Notes: generated by a model from the sequence alone, not told the origin. DNA of 64,000 nucleotides from Thiohalocapsa sp963698775 (GCA_963698775.1 CAVOSE010000004.1:62001-126000); one strand, 5' to 3'; counted from the first letter of the stretch, positions 49,008 to 58,577 are shown. Translations and numbers: made by a program.

Positions 49008-51389
49008 ATGACCGACTATGTACGCTGGCTGAACGAACTGGGCATGGACGACGTCCCCGTGGTCGGGGGCAAGAACGCATCGCTGGGCGAAATGATCCAG
49101 CATCTGACCCAGGTCGGCGTGCAGGTGCCGGGCGGCTTCGCGACCACTGCTCAGGCCTATCGGGATTTTCTCGCCGAGAGCGGGCTTGACGCACGCATCG
49201 CCGCCGAGTTGGAGGGGCTGGATATTGAGGACATCGCCGCCCTGAGCGAGGCCGGCCCCAAGATCCGCGGCTGGATCATTGACCAGCCATTTCAGCCGGA
49301 ACTGGACCAAGCCATCGAGGCCGCCTATCGACAGCTCACCGAGCAGGCCGGCAATGCAGATTGTTCCTGGGCCGTCCGCTCGTCGGCCACAGCCGAGGAT
49401 CTGCCGGACGCCTCCTTCGCCGGCCAACAGGAAACCTTCCTGAACGTCCATGGCCTGGACAACATCAAGCGCTCCATCAAAGAAGTGTTCGCGTCGCTGT
49501 ACAACGACCGCGCCATTTCCTACCGCGTGCACCAGGGCTTCACCCACGCCGAGGTGGCCCTGTCCGCCGGCATCCAGCGCATGGTGCGCAGCGATCTGGC
49601 CGCCAGCGGCGTCATGTTCACCCTGGACACCGAGTCTGGTTATCGCGACGCGGTCTTCATCACGGCCAGTTACGGTCTCGGTGAAATGGTGGTGCAGGGC
49701 GCCGTCAACCCGGACGAGTTCTATGTACACAAACCGACCCTCGCCGCGGGCAGGCCGGCCATCCTCAGACGCGGCATCGGCGACAAGGCCATCCGCATGG
49801 TCTACGCCGATCCGGGCAGCAAAGAACCTGTGCGCACCGAAGAGGTACCGGAGGCAGATCGCCACCAGTTCAGCATCACCGATGCAGAGATCGAAAACCT
49901 CGCCCGCCAAGCCGTGCTGATCGAACAGCACTACGGCCGGCCGATGGACATCGAATGGGCCAAGGACGGCAACGACGGCAAGCTGTACGTGGTGCAGGCC
50001 CGCCCCGAAACGGTACAGAGCCGCAGCGGCAAGGTCATCGAGCGCTATCATCTGCAGGGTAAGGGTGAGGTGCTGGCCACCGGGCGTAGCATCGGCCATC
50101 GCATCGGTGCCGGCAAGGCCCGCATCGTTGCATCGATCAAGGACATGGAACATGTGCAGCCAGGTGACGTTTTGATCACCGACATGACCGACCCGGACTG
50201 GGAACCGATCATGAAGCGCTCCGCGGCCATCGTTACCAATCGCGGTGGGCGCACCTGCCATGCCGCCATCATCGCCCGCGAGCTCGGCGTCCCCGCGGTG
50301 GTCGGCTGCAACGATGCCACTGATAAGATCGTCGATGGCGCCGAAGTGACCGTCTCCTGCGCCGAGGGCGACACCGGCTATATCTACGCCGGCATCCTGC
50401 CCTTCGAGCACAAGACCGTCGAACTCGAGAAGATGCCCGATGTGCCAGTCAAGGTGATGATGAACGTCGGCAATCCGGAGCGCGCCTTCGCCTTCTCCGC
50501 CACCCCGAACGCCGGCATCGGCCTGGCGCGGCTGGAGTTCATCATCAACAACACCATCGGCATCCACCCGAAGGCGTTGCTGGAGTTCGACAGCCTGCCC
50601 GCGGACCTGCGCGCCGAGATCGCCCCGCGCATCGCCGCTTATCCAAGCCCGCGCGACTTCTATGTCATGCGTCTGATCGAGGGCATCGCCACGCTGACCG
50701 CGGCCTTCGCGCCAAACCCCGTCATCGTGCGCATGTCCGACTTCAAGTCCAACGAATACGCCAACCTCATCGCCGGGCCACGCTACGAGCCTGACGAGGA
50801 AAACCCGATGATTGGGTTCCGTGGTGCCGGGCGCTATGTCGCCCCAGACTTCCGCGAATGCTTCCAGATGGAATGCGAGGCGCTGAAGTACGTCCGCGAG
50901 GACATGGGTCTGACCAACCTGCAGATTATGATCCCGTTCGTGCGCACCCTCGGCCAGGCCAAGGCAGTGACCGAGGCCCTGGCCGAGCAGGGCCTAAAAC
51001 GCGGCGAGAACGGCCTGAAGCTAATCATGATGTGCGAGATCCCGTCCAACGCCGTGCTGGCGGAGGAGTTCCTGGAATACTTCGACGGCTTCTCCATCGG
51101 CTCCAACGACATGACCCAACTGACCCTGGGCCTGGACCGCGACTCCAGCCTCGTCGCCGAGCACTTCGACGAGCGCGACCCGGCAGTCAAGAAGATGTTG
51201 TCCATGGCCATCCGCGCCTGCCGCGCCCAGGGTAAGTATGTCGGTATTTGCGGCCAAGGACCGTCGGATCATGCCGACTTCGCCGACTGGCTGGTCAAGG
51301 AAGGCATCGAGAGCGTATCGCTGAACCCCGATACAGTCATCGACACCTGGCTTTATCTGGCGGAGCATGCCCCCAAGCTTCCCGAATAG
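49008..51389 (+). CDS. ppsA: Phosphoenolpyruvate synthase
   Basis: A 793-residue gluconeogenic enzyme converting pyruvate and ATP to PEP, AMP and phosphate. The N-terminal ATP-grasp domain opens with VVGGKNASLGEMI and has VRSSATAEDLPDASFAGQQE. The swivelling phosphohistidine domain carries His418 in RGGRTCHAAIIAREL. The C-terminal PEP/pyruvate barrel has FSIGSNDMTQLTLGLDRDS and the catalytic Cys in YVGICGQGPSDH. Full family length. In an autotroph it feeds sugars and cell wall synthesis from C3 acids. It stands between the sox terminator and mgtE. Confidence 0.97.
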   Translation: MTDYVRWLNELGMDDVPVVGGKNASLGEMIQHLTQVGVQVPGGFATTAQAYRDFLAESGLDARIAAELEGLDIEDIAALSEAGPKIRGWIIDQPFQPELDQAIEAAYRQLTEQAGNADCSWAVRSSATAEDLPDASFAGQQETFLNVHGLDNIKRSIKEVFASLYNDRAISYRVHQGFTHAEVALSAGIQRMVRSDLAASGVMFTLDTESGYRDAVFITASYGLGEMVVQGAVNPDEFYVHKPTLAAGRPAILRRGIGDKAIRMVYADPGSKEPVRTEEVPEADRHQFSITDAEIENLARQAVLIEQHYGRPMDIEWAKDGNDGKLYVVQARPETVQSRSGKVIERYHLQGKGEVLATGRSIGHRIGAGKARIVASIKDMEHVQPGDVLITDMTDPDWEPIMKRSAAIVTNRGGRTCHAAIIARELGVPAVVGCNDATDKIVDGAEVTVSCAEGDTGYIYAGILPFEHKTVELEKMPDVPVKVMMNVGNPERAFAFSATPNAGIGLARLEFIINNTIGIHPKALLEFDSLPADLRAEIAPRIAAYPSPRDFYVMRLIEGIATLTAAFAPNPVIVRMSDFKSNEYANLIAGPRYEPDEENPMIGFRGAGRYVAPDFRECFQMECEALKYVREDMGLTNLQIMIPFVRTLGQAKAVTEALAEQGLKRGENGLKLIMMCEIPSNAVLAEEFLEYFDGFSIGSNDMTQLTLGLDRDSSLVAEHFDERDPAVKKMLSMAIRACRAQGKYVGICGQGPSDHADFADWLVKEGIESVSLNPDTVIDTWLYLAEHAPKLPE

Positions 51390-51438
51390 GACGTCAAGAG
51401 CCCGCTCCTCACTATAGACCCGATGACCAATTAGCCCC

Positions 51439-53109
51439 ATGCCAGTGACTCCGAATCCGCGCGACGACCAGCCCGCCCCCGTCCATACGGAGGCCGATAT
51501 GCTGCGCGTGGCGCTCACGGAGATGCGCGACAAGCGCGCCCGTCGCCTGATCAAGGCAATGCACCCCGCGAAACTGGCGAGCCTGTTGGAGACGCTGACG
51601 CCCGAGCAGCGCATCGCGGCCTGGCATCAGGTCGATGCGAGGACAGAGCCCAAGGTGCTGTCGTATCTCTCCGCGGCAATGCGGGCGCAGTTGGTGCGCG
51701 ATCTAGATGCCGACGCGGCCGCGGATGACAGCGAGGCACCGGCACCAATCGGTGCCGAGACGACCATCGACGACGAGCCGGAGACCCAACTGCGGCTGGT
51801 GCTGGATGCGCTGGACAAAGGCAAGCTGAAACGGATCGCGCGGTTGTTCCGCAAACTGCATCCAGCGCGCATCGCGGGGCTACTGGAATCGCTGCCGGCC
51901 ACCGAGCGGGCCGCGGCCTGGGACATGGTGGACCGCGAGCGGACCGGCAAGGTGCTGCGGCACCTGCACGAGGAGGTGCGCCGGCGCCTGGCGGCTGAGA
52001 TGGACCTCGACGACCTGGTGAACGCCGCACGGCGTCTGGAACCGGATGACTTGGTCGACCTGATCCAGGACCTGCCCGGGGCCACCGGCCGACAGATCCT
52101 ACAGGCCATGAACCAGCGCGAACGCGCGCGACTGGAATCGATGCTGTCCTACCCCGAGGACAGTGCCGGCGGCCTGATGAATATGGACCAGATCGCGGTA
52201 CGCGCCAACGTCAGGATCGGCACCGTACTGCGCTATCTGCGGCTACTCGAGGACCTGCCGCCGAACACCGACAAGTTCTTCGTCATCGACCGTAAGAACA
52301 GGTATCAGGGCATTCTGCGGGCACGTCGCGTTTTGACCGCCCATCCCGACGCGATGGTCTCGGACCTGATGGAGTCCGATTTCGAGCCGGTACCAGCGGC
52401 TCAGCCGAGCGACGAGGTAGCGCGCCGTTTCGAAGAGCAAGACCTGATCTCCGTGCCGGTGGTGGACCCGAACGGCCTGCTGCTTGGGCGCGTCACCATC
52501 GATGACGTGGTGGACGTCATCCGCGAGCAGGCCGAGCACTCGATACTGAGCATGGCGGGCCTGGACGACGAGACCGACATGTTCGCGCCGGTGCTCGCCA
52601 GCAGCCGACGGCGCGCGGTCTGGCTCGGTATCAATCTGGTCACCGCCTTCCTGGCCGCCTGGGTCATCGGTCTGTTCGAGGGCACCCTGCAGCAGGTGGT
52701 CGCACTGGCGGTGCTGATGCCCATCGTCGCCAGCATGGGCGGCATCGCCGGCAGTCAGACCCTGACCTTGGTCATCCGCGGCCTGGCGACCGGACAACTC
52801 GGCAATGGCAATACGCGCATTCTGCTGCTGAAAGAGGCCGGCATCGGCCTGCTCAACGGCATGCTGTGGGCGCTGGTGGTGGCGGCGCTGGCCATCGTCT
52901 GGTTCGGCAACTGGGCCATCGGCGGCATCATCGCCGTGGCGATTCTGCTCAACCTGATCTGCGCGGCGGTCTCCGGCGTTGCCATTCCACTGATTATGCG
53001 GCGCTTCGGCATCGATCCGGCGCTCGCCGGCAGTGTTGTACTGACCACCGTGACCGACGTGGTCGGTTTCTTCGCTTTTCTGGGGCTGGCGACGCTGATC
53101 CTGCTTTGA
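51439..53109 (+). CDS. mgtE: Magnesium transporter MgtE
   Basis: A 556-residue Mg2+ channel. It has an N-terminal superhelical domain with repeated LEMLxPxxxAxLL-like units (LHPARIAGLLESLPATERAAAW), a duplicated unit ahead of it, a CBS pair (DQIAVRANVRIGTVLRYLR; LISVPVVDPNGLLLGRVTIDDVVDVI) and five C-terminal transmembrane helices (AVWLGINLVTAFLAAWVIGLF ... GSVVLTTVTDVVGFFAFLGLATL). The conserved PIVASMGGIAGSQTLTLVIRGLA is the pore signature. The N-terminal domain looks longer than the standard 450-residue form, with about 100 additional residues. It follows ppsA by 49 bases. Confidence 0.94.
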   Translation: MPVTPNPRDDQPAPVHTEADMLRVALTEMRDKRARRLIKAMHPAKLASLLETLTPEQRIAAWHQVDARTEPKVLSYLSAAMRAQLVRDLDADAAADDSEAPAPIGAETTIDDEPETQLRLVLDALDKGKLKRIARLFRKLHPARIAGLLESLPATERAAAWDMVDRERTGKVLRHLHEEVRRRLAAEMDLDDLVNAARRLEPDDLVDLIQDLPGATGRQILQAMNQRERARLESMLSYPEDSAGGLMNMDQIAVRANVRIGTVLRYLRLLEDLPPNTDKFFVIDRKNRYQGILRARRVLTAHPDAMVSDLMESDFEPVPAAQPSDEVARRFEEQDLISVPVVDPNGLLLGRVTIDDVVDVIREQAEHSILSMAGLDDETDMFAPVLASSRRRAVWLGINLVTAFLAAWVIGLFEGTLQQVVALAVLMPIVASMGGIAGSQTLTLVIRGLATGQLGNGNTRILLLKEAGIGLLNGMLWALVVAALAIVWFGNWAIGGIIAVAILLNLICAAVSGVAIPLIMRRFGIDPALAGSVVLTTVTDVVGFFAFLGLATLILL

Positions 53110-53192
53110 CGGCATCATTGCGCGCGGGTTTCGGTCTGCCGGCCGAGGTCAGCGGTGACCTCATTGCCTTCCGTGGGCATTGTTGGCCCTCT

Positions 53193-54362
53193 TCAGTGCG
53201 AAGCGGCGATGAACTCGGCGATGGCTCGACCTGCGACAGCGTGTCCCGCGGCGTTCCAGTGGTTGTCACTCCTGAACTCGAAATGTTCGTGGTCCTTCTG
53301 CCACGCGTCGGCGAAGTGTCCATGCAGGTCGAGGAAATCGATGCCTTTCTGGTTGGCAAGCTGTTGAGCCATGCGGTTTAGGTCGAGGGCTTTGGAGTCC
53401 TGGCTCGTACCGCGATAAATGGCCTGACGATCTCCATCAATCACCAACAGAAGACGGCTACTCCCGGCCATGGTGAGTCGATGCAGGCGGTCGAAGAGGT
53501 AGCTGGTCGCGGCCTGAACATCGGCCCATTCCCTTTCGATTCGGATGGTATCGACATTGGCCTGAAATCGAGGCGTTCCAGCGGCGGTGTCAGCAGCCGC
53601 CGACGCATTAGCGACCGTGGGTTCGACCGCCGACAGGACGCTTGTAAGCCCTTTAACGATGCGGTCTGGCGTGATCTGTTGGCGGAAATAGAGATAGCGG
53701 GCGGTGGCCGTTTGTCTCAGGCTATCGCGCCAAGTCCGGACATAGGGCTCGGGCATAACTTCACCCAGCACCCGGCCATGCTTCACGCGAAGTTTCAGGA
53801 ACGCGGAGGTATAACGACCTGGATGAAACCGAAACGACTCGTCGAAGTCATTGTGAATAAGGAGTACGACTACCCAGTCGGGTCTGTAGTGCAACGCCGC
53901 GCGCTCCAGCATGAGCACGTACTGGCTCAGCGGTGCGCCGCTGATGCCGAAGCGATAGACCCTATTACTGCGTCCGCGATCTAGGAGATCGCCGGCCACA
54001 ACCTCTGCAAGACTGGCCGTTGACGGAACCTGCAACGCCTCGACATAGGAATCGCCGATGATCGCGATACCTGTCCCGGAAAACGCTGGGCTCAATTCGT
54101 AGTCGCCTGCGCCACTGTTCCATCCTTGGGCGTTGATACTGAAGGGGGCGGCAATTTCGTCGCGAATTCTCCAAACCCCCTTCGCGCCCGGTTGCAGTCG
54201 AACGAGGCCGTTCGAGTAGAAATTTGCGGGGACGTCCGACGGTAGCAAGACGACGCGAAACACAACGAATTCGCAAAGCAGAGCAAACGCCGCGAGAGTG
54301 ACCGCACCAAGCAACAGGTTTGCGGCCATAGCAGGCACTCGGCCAACCGCCTCAGACGCCAT
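53193..54362 (-). CDS. Membrane-anchored SGNH/GDSL hydrolase-like protein
   Basis: A 389-residue protein with one N-terminal membrane helix (ANLLLGAVTLAAFALLCEFVVFRVVLL) and a periplasmic SGNH domain. The nucleophile block is GIAIIGDSYVEALQV (GDSx, about residue 100) and the C-terminal catalytic Asp/His block is FRSDNHWNAAGHAVAGRAI (DxxH). The middle region has the WVVVLLIHNDFDE segment with the block III Asn. Such membrane SGNH proteins commonly modify polysaccharide acetylation, including AlgX/AlgJ-type enzymes, but the substrate here is unknown. It is convergent with mgtE. Confidence 0.72.
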   Translation of the reverse strand: MASEAVGRVPAMAANLLLGAVTLAAFALLCEFVVFRVVLLPSDVPANFYSNGLVRLQPGAKGVWRIRDEIAAPFSINAQGWNSGAGDYELSPAFSGTGIAIIGDSYVEALQVPSTASLAEVVAGDLLDRGRSNRVYRFGISGAPLSQYVLMLERAALHYRPDWVVVLLIHNDFDESFRFHPGRYTSAFLKLRVKHGRVLGEVMPEPYVRTWRDSLRQTATARYLYFRQQITPDRIVKGLTSVLSAVEPTVANASAAADTAAGTPRFQANVDTIRIEREWADVQAATSYLFDRLHRLTMAGSSRLLLVIDGDRQAIYRGTSQDSKALDLNRMAQQLANQKGIDFLDLHGHFADAWQKDHEHFEFRSDNHWNAAGHAVAGRAIAEFIAASH

Positions 54363-54540
54363 TTCGTTTTGTCGCTTTGGTCAATTGCGGCGCATTCCCA
54401 AGACTATCAGGCAGTCGAACTCTGCAAATGGGACCAAGGTGGCTTGGATCATAAAGTTGGCGCGGGTTCGAGCGTCGGTCAACGCCCCACCGAAGACATT
54501 CGCGGATCTCTCGGCGACGCCGAGCGGGCTTCGGTGAGAC

Positions 54541-54687
54541 CTACAGGCGGCCCCTCGGGCTTTTGGAATCCTTCGGGTCGTCGGCATTGGCGGCAGCACT
54601 GCTGCGGCCGGACAGGAACAGCGCCGCGAGACCGAGTCCAGCGAACAGCAGCAGCGAGCCGGCGATCAGGGTTCCAACAAGACTCAT
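54541..54687 (-). CDS. 48-residue single-pass membrane peptide
   Basis: A reverse-strand ORF of 49 codons: MSLVGTLIAGSLLLFAGLG continues into LAALFLSGRSSAA, one transmembrane helix, followed by a charged tail with DDPKDSKSPRGRL. GGAG lies 9 bases before the ATG. Composition and signal support a real small membrane protein. No known family (it lacks CydX/YnhF-type signatures). It lies alone between the SGNH gene and the Cache-like gene. Confidence 0.5.
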   Translation of the reverse strand: MSLVGTLIAGSLLLFAGLGLAALFLSGRSSAAANADDPKDSKSPRGRL

Positions 54688-54817
54688 GGGCAATTTCTCC
54701 AGGTATCAATGACGCCCAACGCGGTGGGGGCGTCGTTTCGGTGTGCATGAAAGTCCAAAGTCGCACCAAGGTCGCGGTAAGCATACAATCCTCAGGTTGC
54801 GACTTTGAAGCAAGACC

Positions 54818-55762
54818 ATGACAAGCGATCTCAAGACCAGCGTCGCACGCCAGCGTTTGGCCCTGTTCAACCTACTGGTGGAGCCGATGGCCTTCATCGC
54901 CAAGGGCTGCGCGTCAGTTTGGCCGGATCGCGAAGCACTGCAAGCGGTGTTGACCGACGGCCTGCGCACCGTGCCGCACTGCCGTTATCTGTACGCGATG
55001 AACCCTGATGCAGTCCAGGTTACGGCCAATGTCGCCGCCGACGGACTGATCGAAGCCGACTTCGGCCGTGATCGCGCCAAGCGCCCCTACATGCGCGAGC
55101 CGATCCCAGATCACGGTCTGCTGCTGTCGGAGGCCTACATCAGCCTGCGGGCCAAGCGCCCGTCGCTAACCGCGGTGCGACGCATCGACGCCGGCGAGCA
55201 ACAGGTCGGCCTGCTGGGCGCGGACTTCGACCTGCGTGATCTGCCGCTGACGCGCGAGGTCTACCGCGAGCCCAATCGCTGGCAGCAGCTCAAGGGCGAC
55301 CCGGCCATCCGCGGGTCTCTGTTTGAGCAGCAGCGGGTCGAGAGCCTGCTCGACCGCAACATCGACGCGGTCCTGTCCGTGATCGAGGAACTGATCACGG
55401 AATACGGCGTATTCCATTGCAAGATCCATTTTTCCAGCAGCCGCGCCACCATCTGGCTGGTCACCGATCCCTTCCGCTACCGCATCCTCGGCTATGACGC
55501 CCTCGCGGACCCGGATATCTGCCTCGCCTACCCGCTGCGCGACTATCCCGACGACGCCGCGATCCCTCGCGCGCTAATCGGCCCGGTGCTCGACGGCTTT
55601 CGCCGCCTGCGCTACGCGGACGACATCATCTACCTCCGGTCGGGATCGCTGAACATCTTCAACGGCATGATCAGCCTCAATTTCTCCTGCGACGGGTCGC
55701 ATTACCTGCCCTACGACGAGTTTCTCGCCCAGGACTCACCCTTCTGGCAGAGCATCGGCTAG
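54818..55762 (+). CDS. PDC/Cache-like sensor domain protein, cytoplasmic
   Basis: A 314-residue protein without a signal peptide or membrane helix. Its N-terminal half contains a PDC/Cache-like segment: LRTVPHCRYLYAMNPDAVQVTANV, RAKRPYMREPIPDHGLLLSEAYIS, and AGEQQVGLLGADFDLRDLPL, the standard strand order of ligand-binding Cache domains. The C-terminal half (VLSVIEELITEYGVFHCKIHFSSSRATIWLV...) is unassigned. Cache domains normally sit outside the cell in receptors, so a free-standing soluble version is unusual. A Cache-bearing kinase lies 3 kb downstream, but no link is shown. Confidence 0.65.
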   Translation: MTSDLKTSVARQRLALFNLLVEPMAFIAKGCASVWPDREALQAVLTDGLRTVPHCRYLYAMNPDAVQVTANVAADGLIEADFGRDRAKRPYMREPIPDHGLLLSEAYISLRAKRPSLTAVRRIDAGEQQVGLLGADFDLRDLPLTREVYREPNRWQQLKGDPAIRGSLFEQQRVESLLDRNIDAVLSVIEELITEYGVFHCKIHFSSSRATIWLVTDPFRYRILGYDALADPDICLAYPLRDYPDDAAIPRALIGPVLDGFRRLRYADDIIYLRSGSLNIFNGMISLNFSCDGSHYLPYDEFLAQDSPFWQSIG

Positions 55763-55904
55763 GCTGAGAGCTTGCACCTGTTCACGTAACACGCCGACAC
55801 GTATTGGACCATAGCCGCGGCAGGCACCGGCTGTTTTCGCCCAATTCCCGAGTTTTGCGCTTTGTCATTGGCGCACCCGAGACCGGCGCAGGACCATAGT
55901 CGGC

Positions 55905-56525
55905 ATGAACGCAAAAACACCAATCCGATTCCGACGCGGGCTGCCACGCCTGCTGCCCCTCATCCTCGCCGTTGCCGTGGCGCAGACCGGCTGCGGCGAC
56001 GCGGCGCAGGATGCGCAAGAGCAAGGTCTCGAACTGCTGCAAATCGCCGAACGCGGCGATGTCTCGGCCCTGGACGCGCTGCTCAAGCGCGACACTGACG
56101 CCAATTACCGCGACAGCTGCCACTGGACCCCGCTGATGAAGGCGGCGCTGAACGGCCACACCGATGCCGTGCAACGCCTGCTCGCGGCGGGCGCCGACAT
56201 CGATGCCAAAGACAAGGGCGGCTACACCGCCCCGATGCTCGCGGCCTCCAATAACCATGCGGATATCGTCGCCCTGCTGCTCGACCGCGGCGCGATGATC
56301 GACGCCCAGGAACTCACTCAAGGCTTCACCGCGCTGACCTGGGCGGCGCAACGCGGTCACCGCGAAACCGTCGAGCTGTTGCTGGCCCGCGGGGCTGATG
56401 CGACGCTGCCGGATTTCGAGGGTAAGACCGCGGCGGAGCGCGCCGCCGAGCAGGGACACGCAGCATTGCAGGCCCTGCTCTCAAACGGATCATCGCCAAC
56501 CGCGCAGGTTGCCCCGGCCGGGTGA
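55905..56525 (+). CDS. Ankyrin-repeat lipoprotein
   Basis: A 206-residue protein with a lipoprotein signal (LLPLILAVAVAQTGCGD; lipobox QTGC, Cys about residue 29) and four ankyrin repeats: HWTPLMKAALNGHTDAVQRLLAAGADI, GYTAPMLAASNNHADIVALLLDRGAMI, GFTALTWAAQRGHRETVELLLARGADA and a partial last one. This suggests a protein-binding scaffold on the periplasmic face of a membrane. The partner is unknown. It is followed by a cluster of family B palindromes. Confidence 0.85.
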   Translation: MNAKTPIRFRRGLPRLLPLILAVAVAQTGCGDAAQDAQEQGLELLQIAERGDVSALDALLKRDTDANYRDSCHWTPLMKAALNGHTDAVQRLLAAGADIDAKDKGGYTAPMLAASNNHADIVALLLDRGAMIDAQELTQGFTALTWAAQRGHRETVELLLARGADATLPDFEGKTAAERAAEQGHAALQALLSNGSSPTAQVAPAG

Positions 56526-56532
56526 GGCCGCT

Positions 56533-56638
56533 GCTCAAGGCTACAAGCCGCTCCCCCGGAACCGTGGGAGCGATTTGCAATCGCGACGGCAACAACCAAT
56601 GTGCGCGCTGCCTAATCGCGGCTGCAAGCCGCTCCCAC
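56533..56638. repeat. Three extragenic palindromes, family B
   Basis: Units at about 56533-56557 (CTACAAGCCGCTCCCCC, partial), 56564-56587 (GTGGGAGCGATTTGCAATCG then CGAC) and 56615-56638 (TCGCGGCTGCAAGCCGCTCC then CAC). The second is identical over its 24 bases to the copy at 15387-15410. The second and third are head to head. They lie between the convergent ankyrin and MFS genes. Confidence 0.8.
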
Positions 56639-56653
56639 AGATGTGACGACCGC

Positions 56654-57952
56654 TCAGTGTGGGAAGCCGCGGCGACCCATCGACAAGGCATCGGCCCGCC
56701 CGGCAGCGACATCGACCCGCCACAACAGCACCGCGCCGAGCAGAAACAGCAGCAGAATCGGCAGCAGCGACAGACGCGGATTGCCGGTCAGCGCCGCGGC
56801 GCTACCCACCAGAAACGGCCCGAGCACGGCGGCGAACTTGCCGATCATGTTGTAGAAGCCGAACAGCTCAGCGGTCTCCCCGGGCGGAATCAGGCTCGCG
56901 AACAACGCTCGGCTCAATGCCTGGATGCCGCCTTGTACCAGGCCGATGGCCACCGCCAGCGCATAGAAGTGTTCGATCCGGTTCATCTGCGTCGCCGCCA
57001 ACACCACCAGGGTATAGACACCGATGGCGAGCAGGATGCTGGGCTTGGCGCCCCAACGCACGCCAAGTCGGCCGAAACCGATCGCGGCGGGGAAGCCGAC
57101 GAACTGCGTGATCAGCAACGCCACCATCAGGCTCGAATCGGGAAAGCCCAGGTCCAGTCCAAACTTGACCGCCATGAAGACGATGGTGTCGACACCGTCG
57201 ATATAGAACCAGTAGGCGATCAGGAACAGGAAGGTATTCGGCAGACGGCGGATTTGCCGGAAGGTGGTAGCCAATTCCACGAACGCCCCGCGGATCGCCC
57301 GCGATAGGGTTTGCCGCCCTGCCCCGGCGCTCTCGGGCACCCAAATCGCCAGCGGGATGGTGAACAGCGCCCACCACAGCGCACAGCTCAGAAATGCCAG
57401 CCGCACGGCGTCTGATTTGTCGGCCAGGCCGAAGCTCTCGGGCGTCAGAACCATCACGACGTTGAGCGCGAACAGGAGCCCAGCGCCGAGGTAGCCGAGG
57501 CCATAGGCCAGCGACGACGCACGCTCGTAGTCCTCGGGGGCGGCGACGTCGGTGATCAGCGCATCATTGAAGACGTTGCCGCCGAAAAAGCCCAGCAGAC
57601 CGGCCAGATACAGCGCCAGGGCCGCGCCCCAATGGCCGGCGCCGAGCCAGTACAGGGCCGCGGTGGCGAGCACCCCGAGCAGTGTGAAACCGAGCAGAAA
57701 CCGCTTCTTGGCACCCAGTTGATCCGCCAGGGCACCCAGCACCGGGGCGCTCAGCACCAGGATGAGGCTGGCCGCGCTGCTGACATAACCGAGCAGTTGC
57801 GTGCTGCGCGCCGGCGCCAGGTCCGCGGCCCAATACTGGGCGAAAAATACCGGGAAGAAACCGGCGATAACGACGGTGGCGAAGGCCGAGTTGGCCCAGT
57901 CGTAACAGGCCCAGGCGAGAGTCTGGCGACGCGGCGGCTTGGCGACGGTCAC
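56654..57952 (-). CDS. MFS transporter, UMF1 family
   Basis: A 432-residue permease with about 12 membrane helices. The UMF1 (Atg22-like) hallmark CYDWANSAFATVVIAGFFPVFF is at the N-terminus, and the MFS loop 2-3 motif appears as GALADQLGAKKRFLLG. Helices 7-8 include FLFLIAYWFYIDGVDTIVFMAV, also typical of the family. Substrates of bacterial UMF1 proteins are mostly uncharacterised. The start is 7 bases from the neighbouring regulator stop on the same strand, so cotranscription with the two-component genes is likely. Confidence 0.88.
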   Translation of the reverse strand: MTVAKPPRRQTLAWACYDWANSAFATVVIAGFFPVFFAQYWAADLAPARSTQLLGYVSSAASLILVLSAPVLGALADQLGAKKRFLLGFTLLGVLATAALYWLGAGHWGAALALYLAGLLGFFGGNVFNDALITDVAAPEDYERASSLAYGLGYLGAGLLFALNVVMVLTPESFGLADKSDAVRLAFLSCALWWALFTIPLAIWVPESAGAGRQTLSRAIRGAFVELATTFRQIRRLPNTFLFLIAYWFYIDGVDTIVFMAVKFGLDLGFPDSSLMVALLITQFVGFPAAIGFGRLGVRWGAKPSILLAIGVYTLVVLAATQMNRIEHFYALAVAIGLVQGGIQALSRALFASLIPPGETAELFGFYNMIGKFAAVLGPFLVGSAAALTGNPRLSLLPILLLFLLGAVLLWRVDVAAGRADALSMGRRGFPH

Positions 57953-57959
57953 GGGCGGA

Positions 57960-58577
57960 TCAAATCGGCTCGCCGCTCGCCAGCATCACCATGCGCACCA
58001 GCTCGGCCAGCGAGTCGGCGCGCATCTTGTCCATCATCCGCGCCCGATGCACCTCGACGGTCTTGGCGCTGACGCCGAGTGCGGCGGCGATCTCTTTGTT
58101 GGATTTGCCGTCGGTGACCATCGTCATCACCTCATGCTCGCGTGGGGTCAGCTCGGCCACGCGCGCGGAGATGTCGCTGCGCTGGGCGCGCAGGGCGCGC
58201 TGTTTTTGATCATGCTGCAGCGCATTGCGGATGCTGTTCAGCAGTTCCTCGTCGTCGAAGGGCTTTTCGATAAAGTCGACGGCGCCGACCTTCATGGCCC
58301 TGACCGCCATCGCCACATCGCCGTGACCGGTGATGATGATGACCGGGATACCGATCTCGCGACGCGTCAAATAGGCCTGCAACTCCAGACCGCTCATGCC
58401 GGGCATGCGCACGTCGACCAACAGGCAACCGCCGCGGACCGGCGCATAGCCGTCGAGAAAGGCCTGCGCCGAGTCGAAGGTCTCGACCTGCATGCCGACC
58501 GACTCGATCAGCCATTTCAACGAATTGCGCATGGCTTGGTCGTCATCGACGACAAACACGGTGAGTTCGCGTGACAT
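57960..58577 (-). CDS. FixJ-type response regulator
   Basis: A 205-residue regulator: receiver domain with VFVVDDDQAMRNS, phosphoacceptor Asp55 in LLVDVRMPGMSG, the VKVGAVDFIEKPFDD block with conserved Lys, and a LuxR-type HTH (LTPREHEVMTMVTDGKSNKEIAAAL followed by GVSAKTVEVHRARMMDKM). It overlaps the end of the kinase gene on the same strand, so the pair is translationally coupled. It is clearly related to the regulator in the sox locus. Targets are unknown; the downstream UMF1 transporter is a candidate. Confidence 0.92.
   Translation of the reverse strand: MSRELTVFVVDDDQAMRNSLKWLIESVGMQVETFDSAQAFLDGYAPVRGGCLLVDVRMPGMSGLELQAYLTRREIGIPVIIITGHGDVAMAVRAMKVGAVDFIEKPFDDEELLNSIRNALQHDQKQRALRAQRSDISARVAELTPREHEVMTMVTDGKSNKEIAAALGVSAKTVEVHRARMMDKMRADSLAELVRMVMLASGEPI

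Noticed and set aside
48879..50567. 562-codon reverse ORF across ppsA
   Set aside because: Antisense shadow of ppsA; the forward frame has all PEP synthase motifs.
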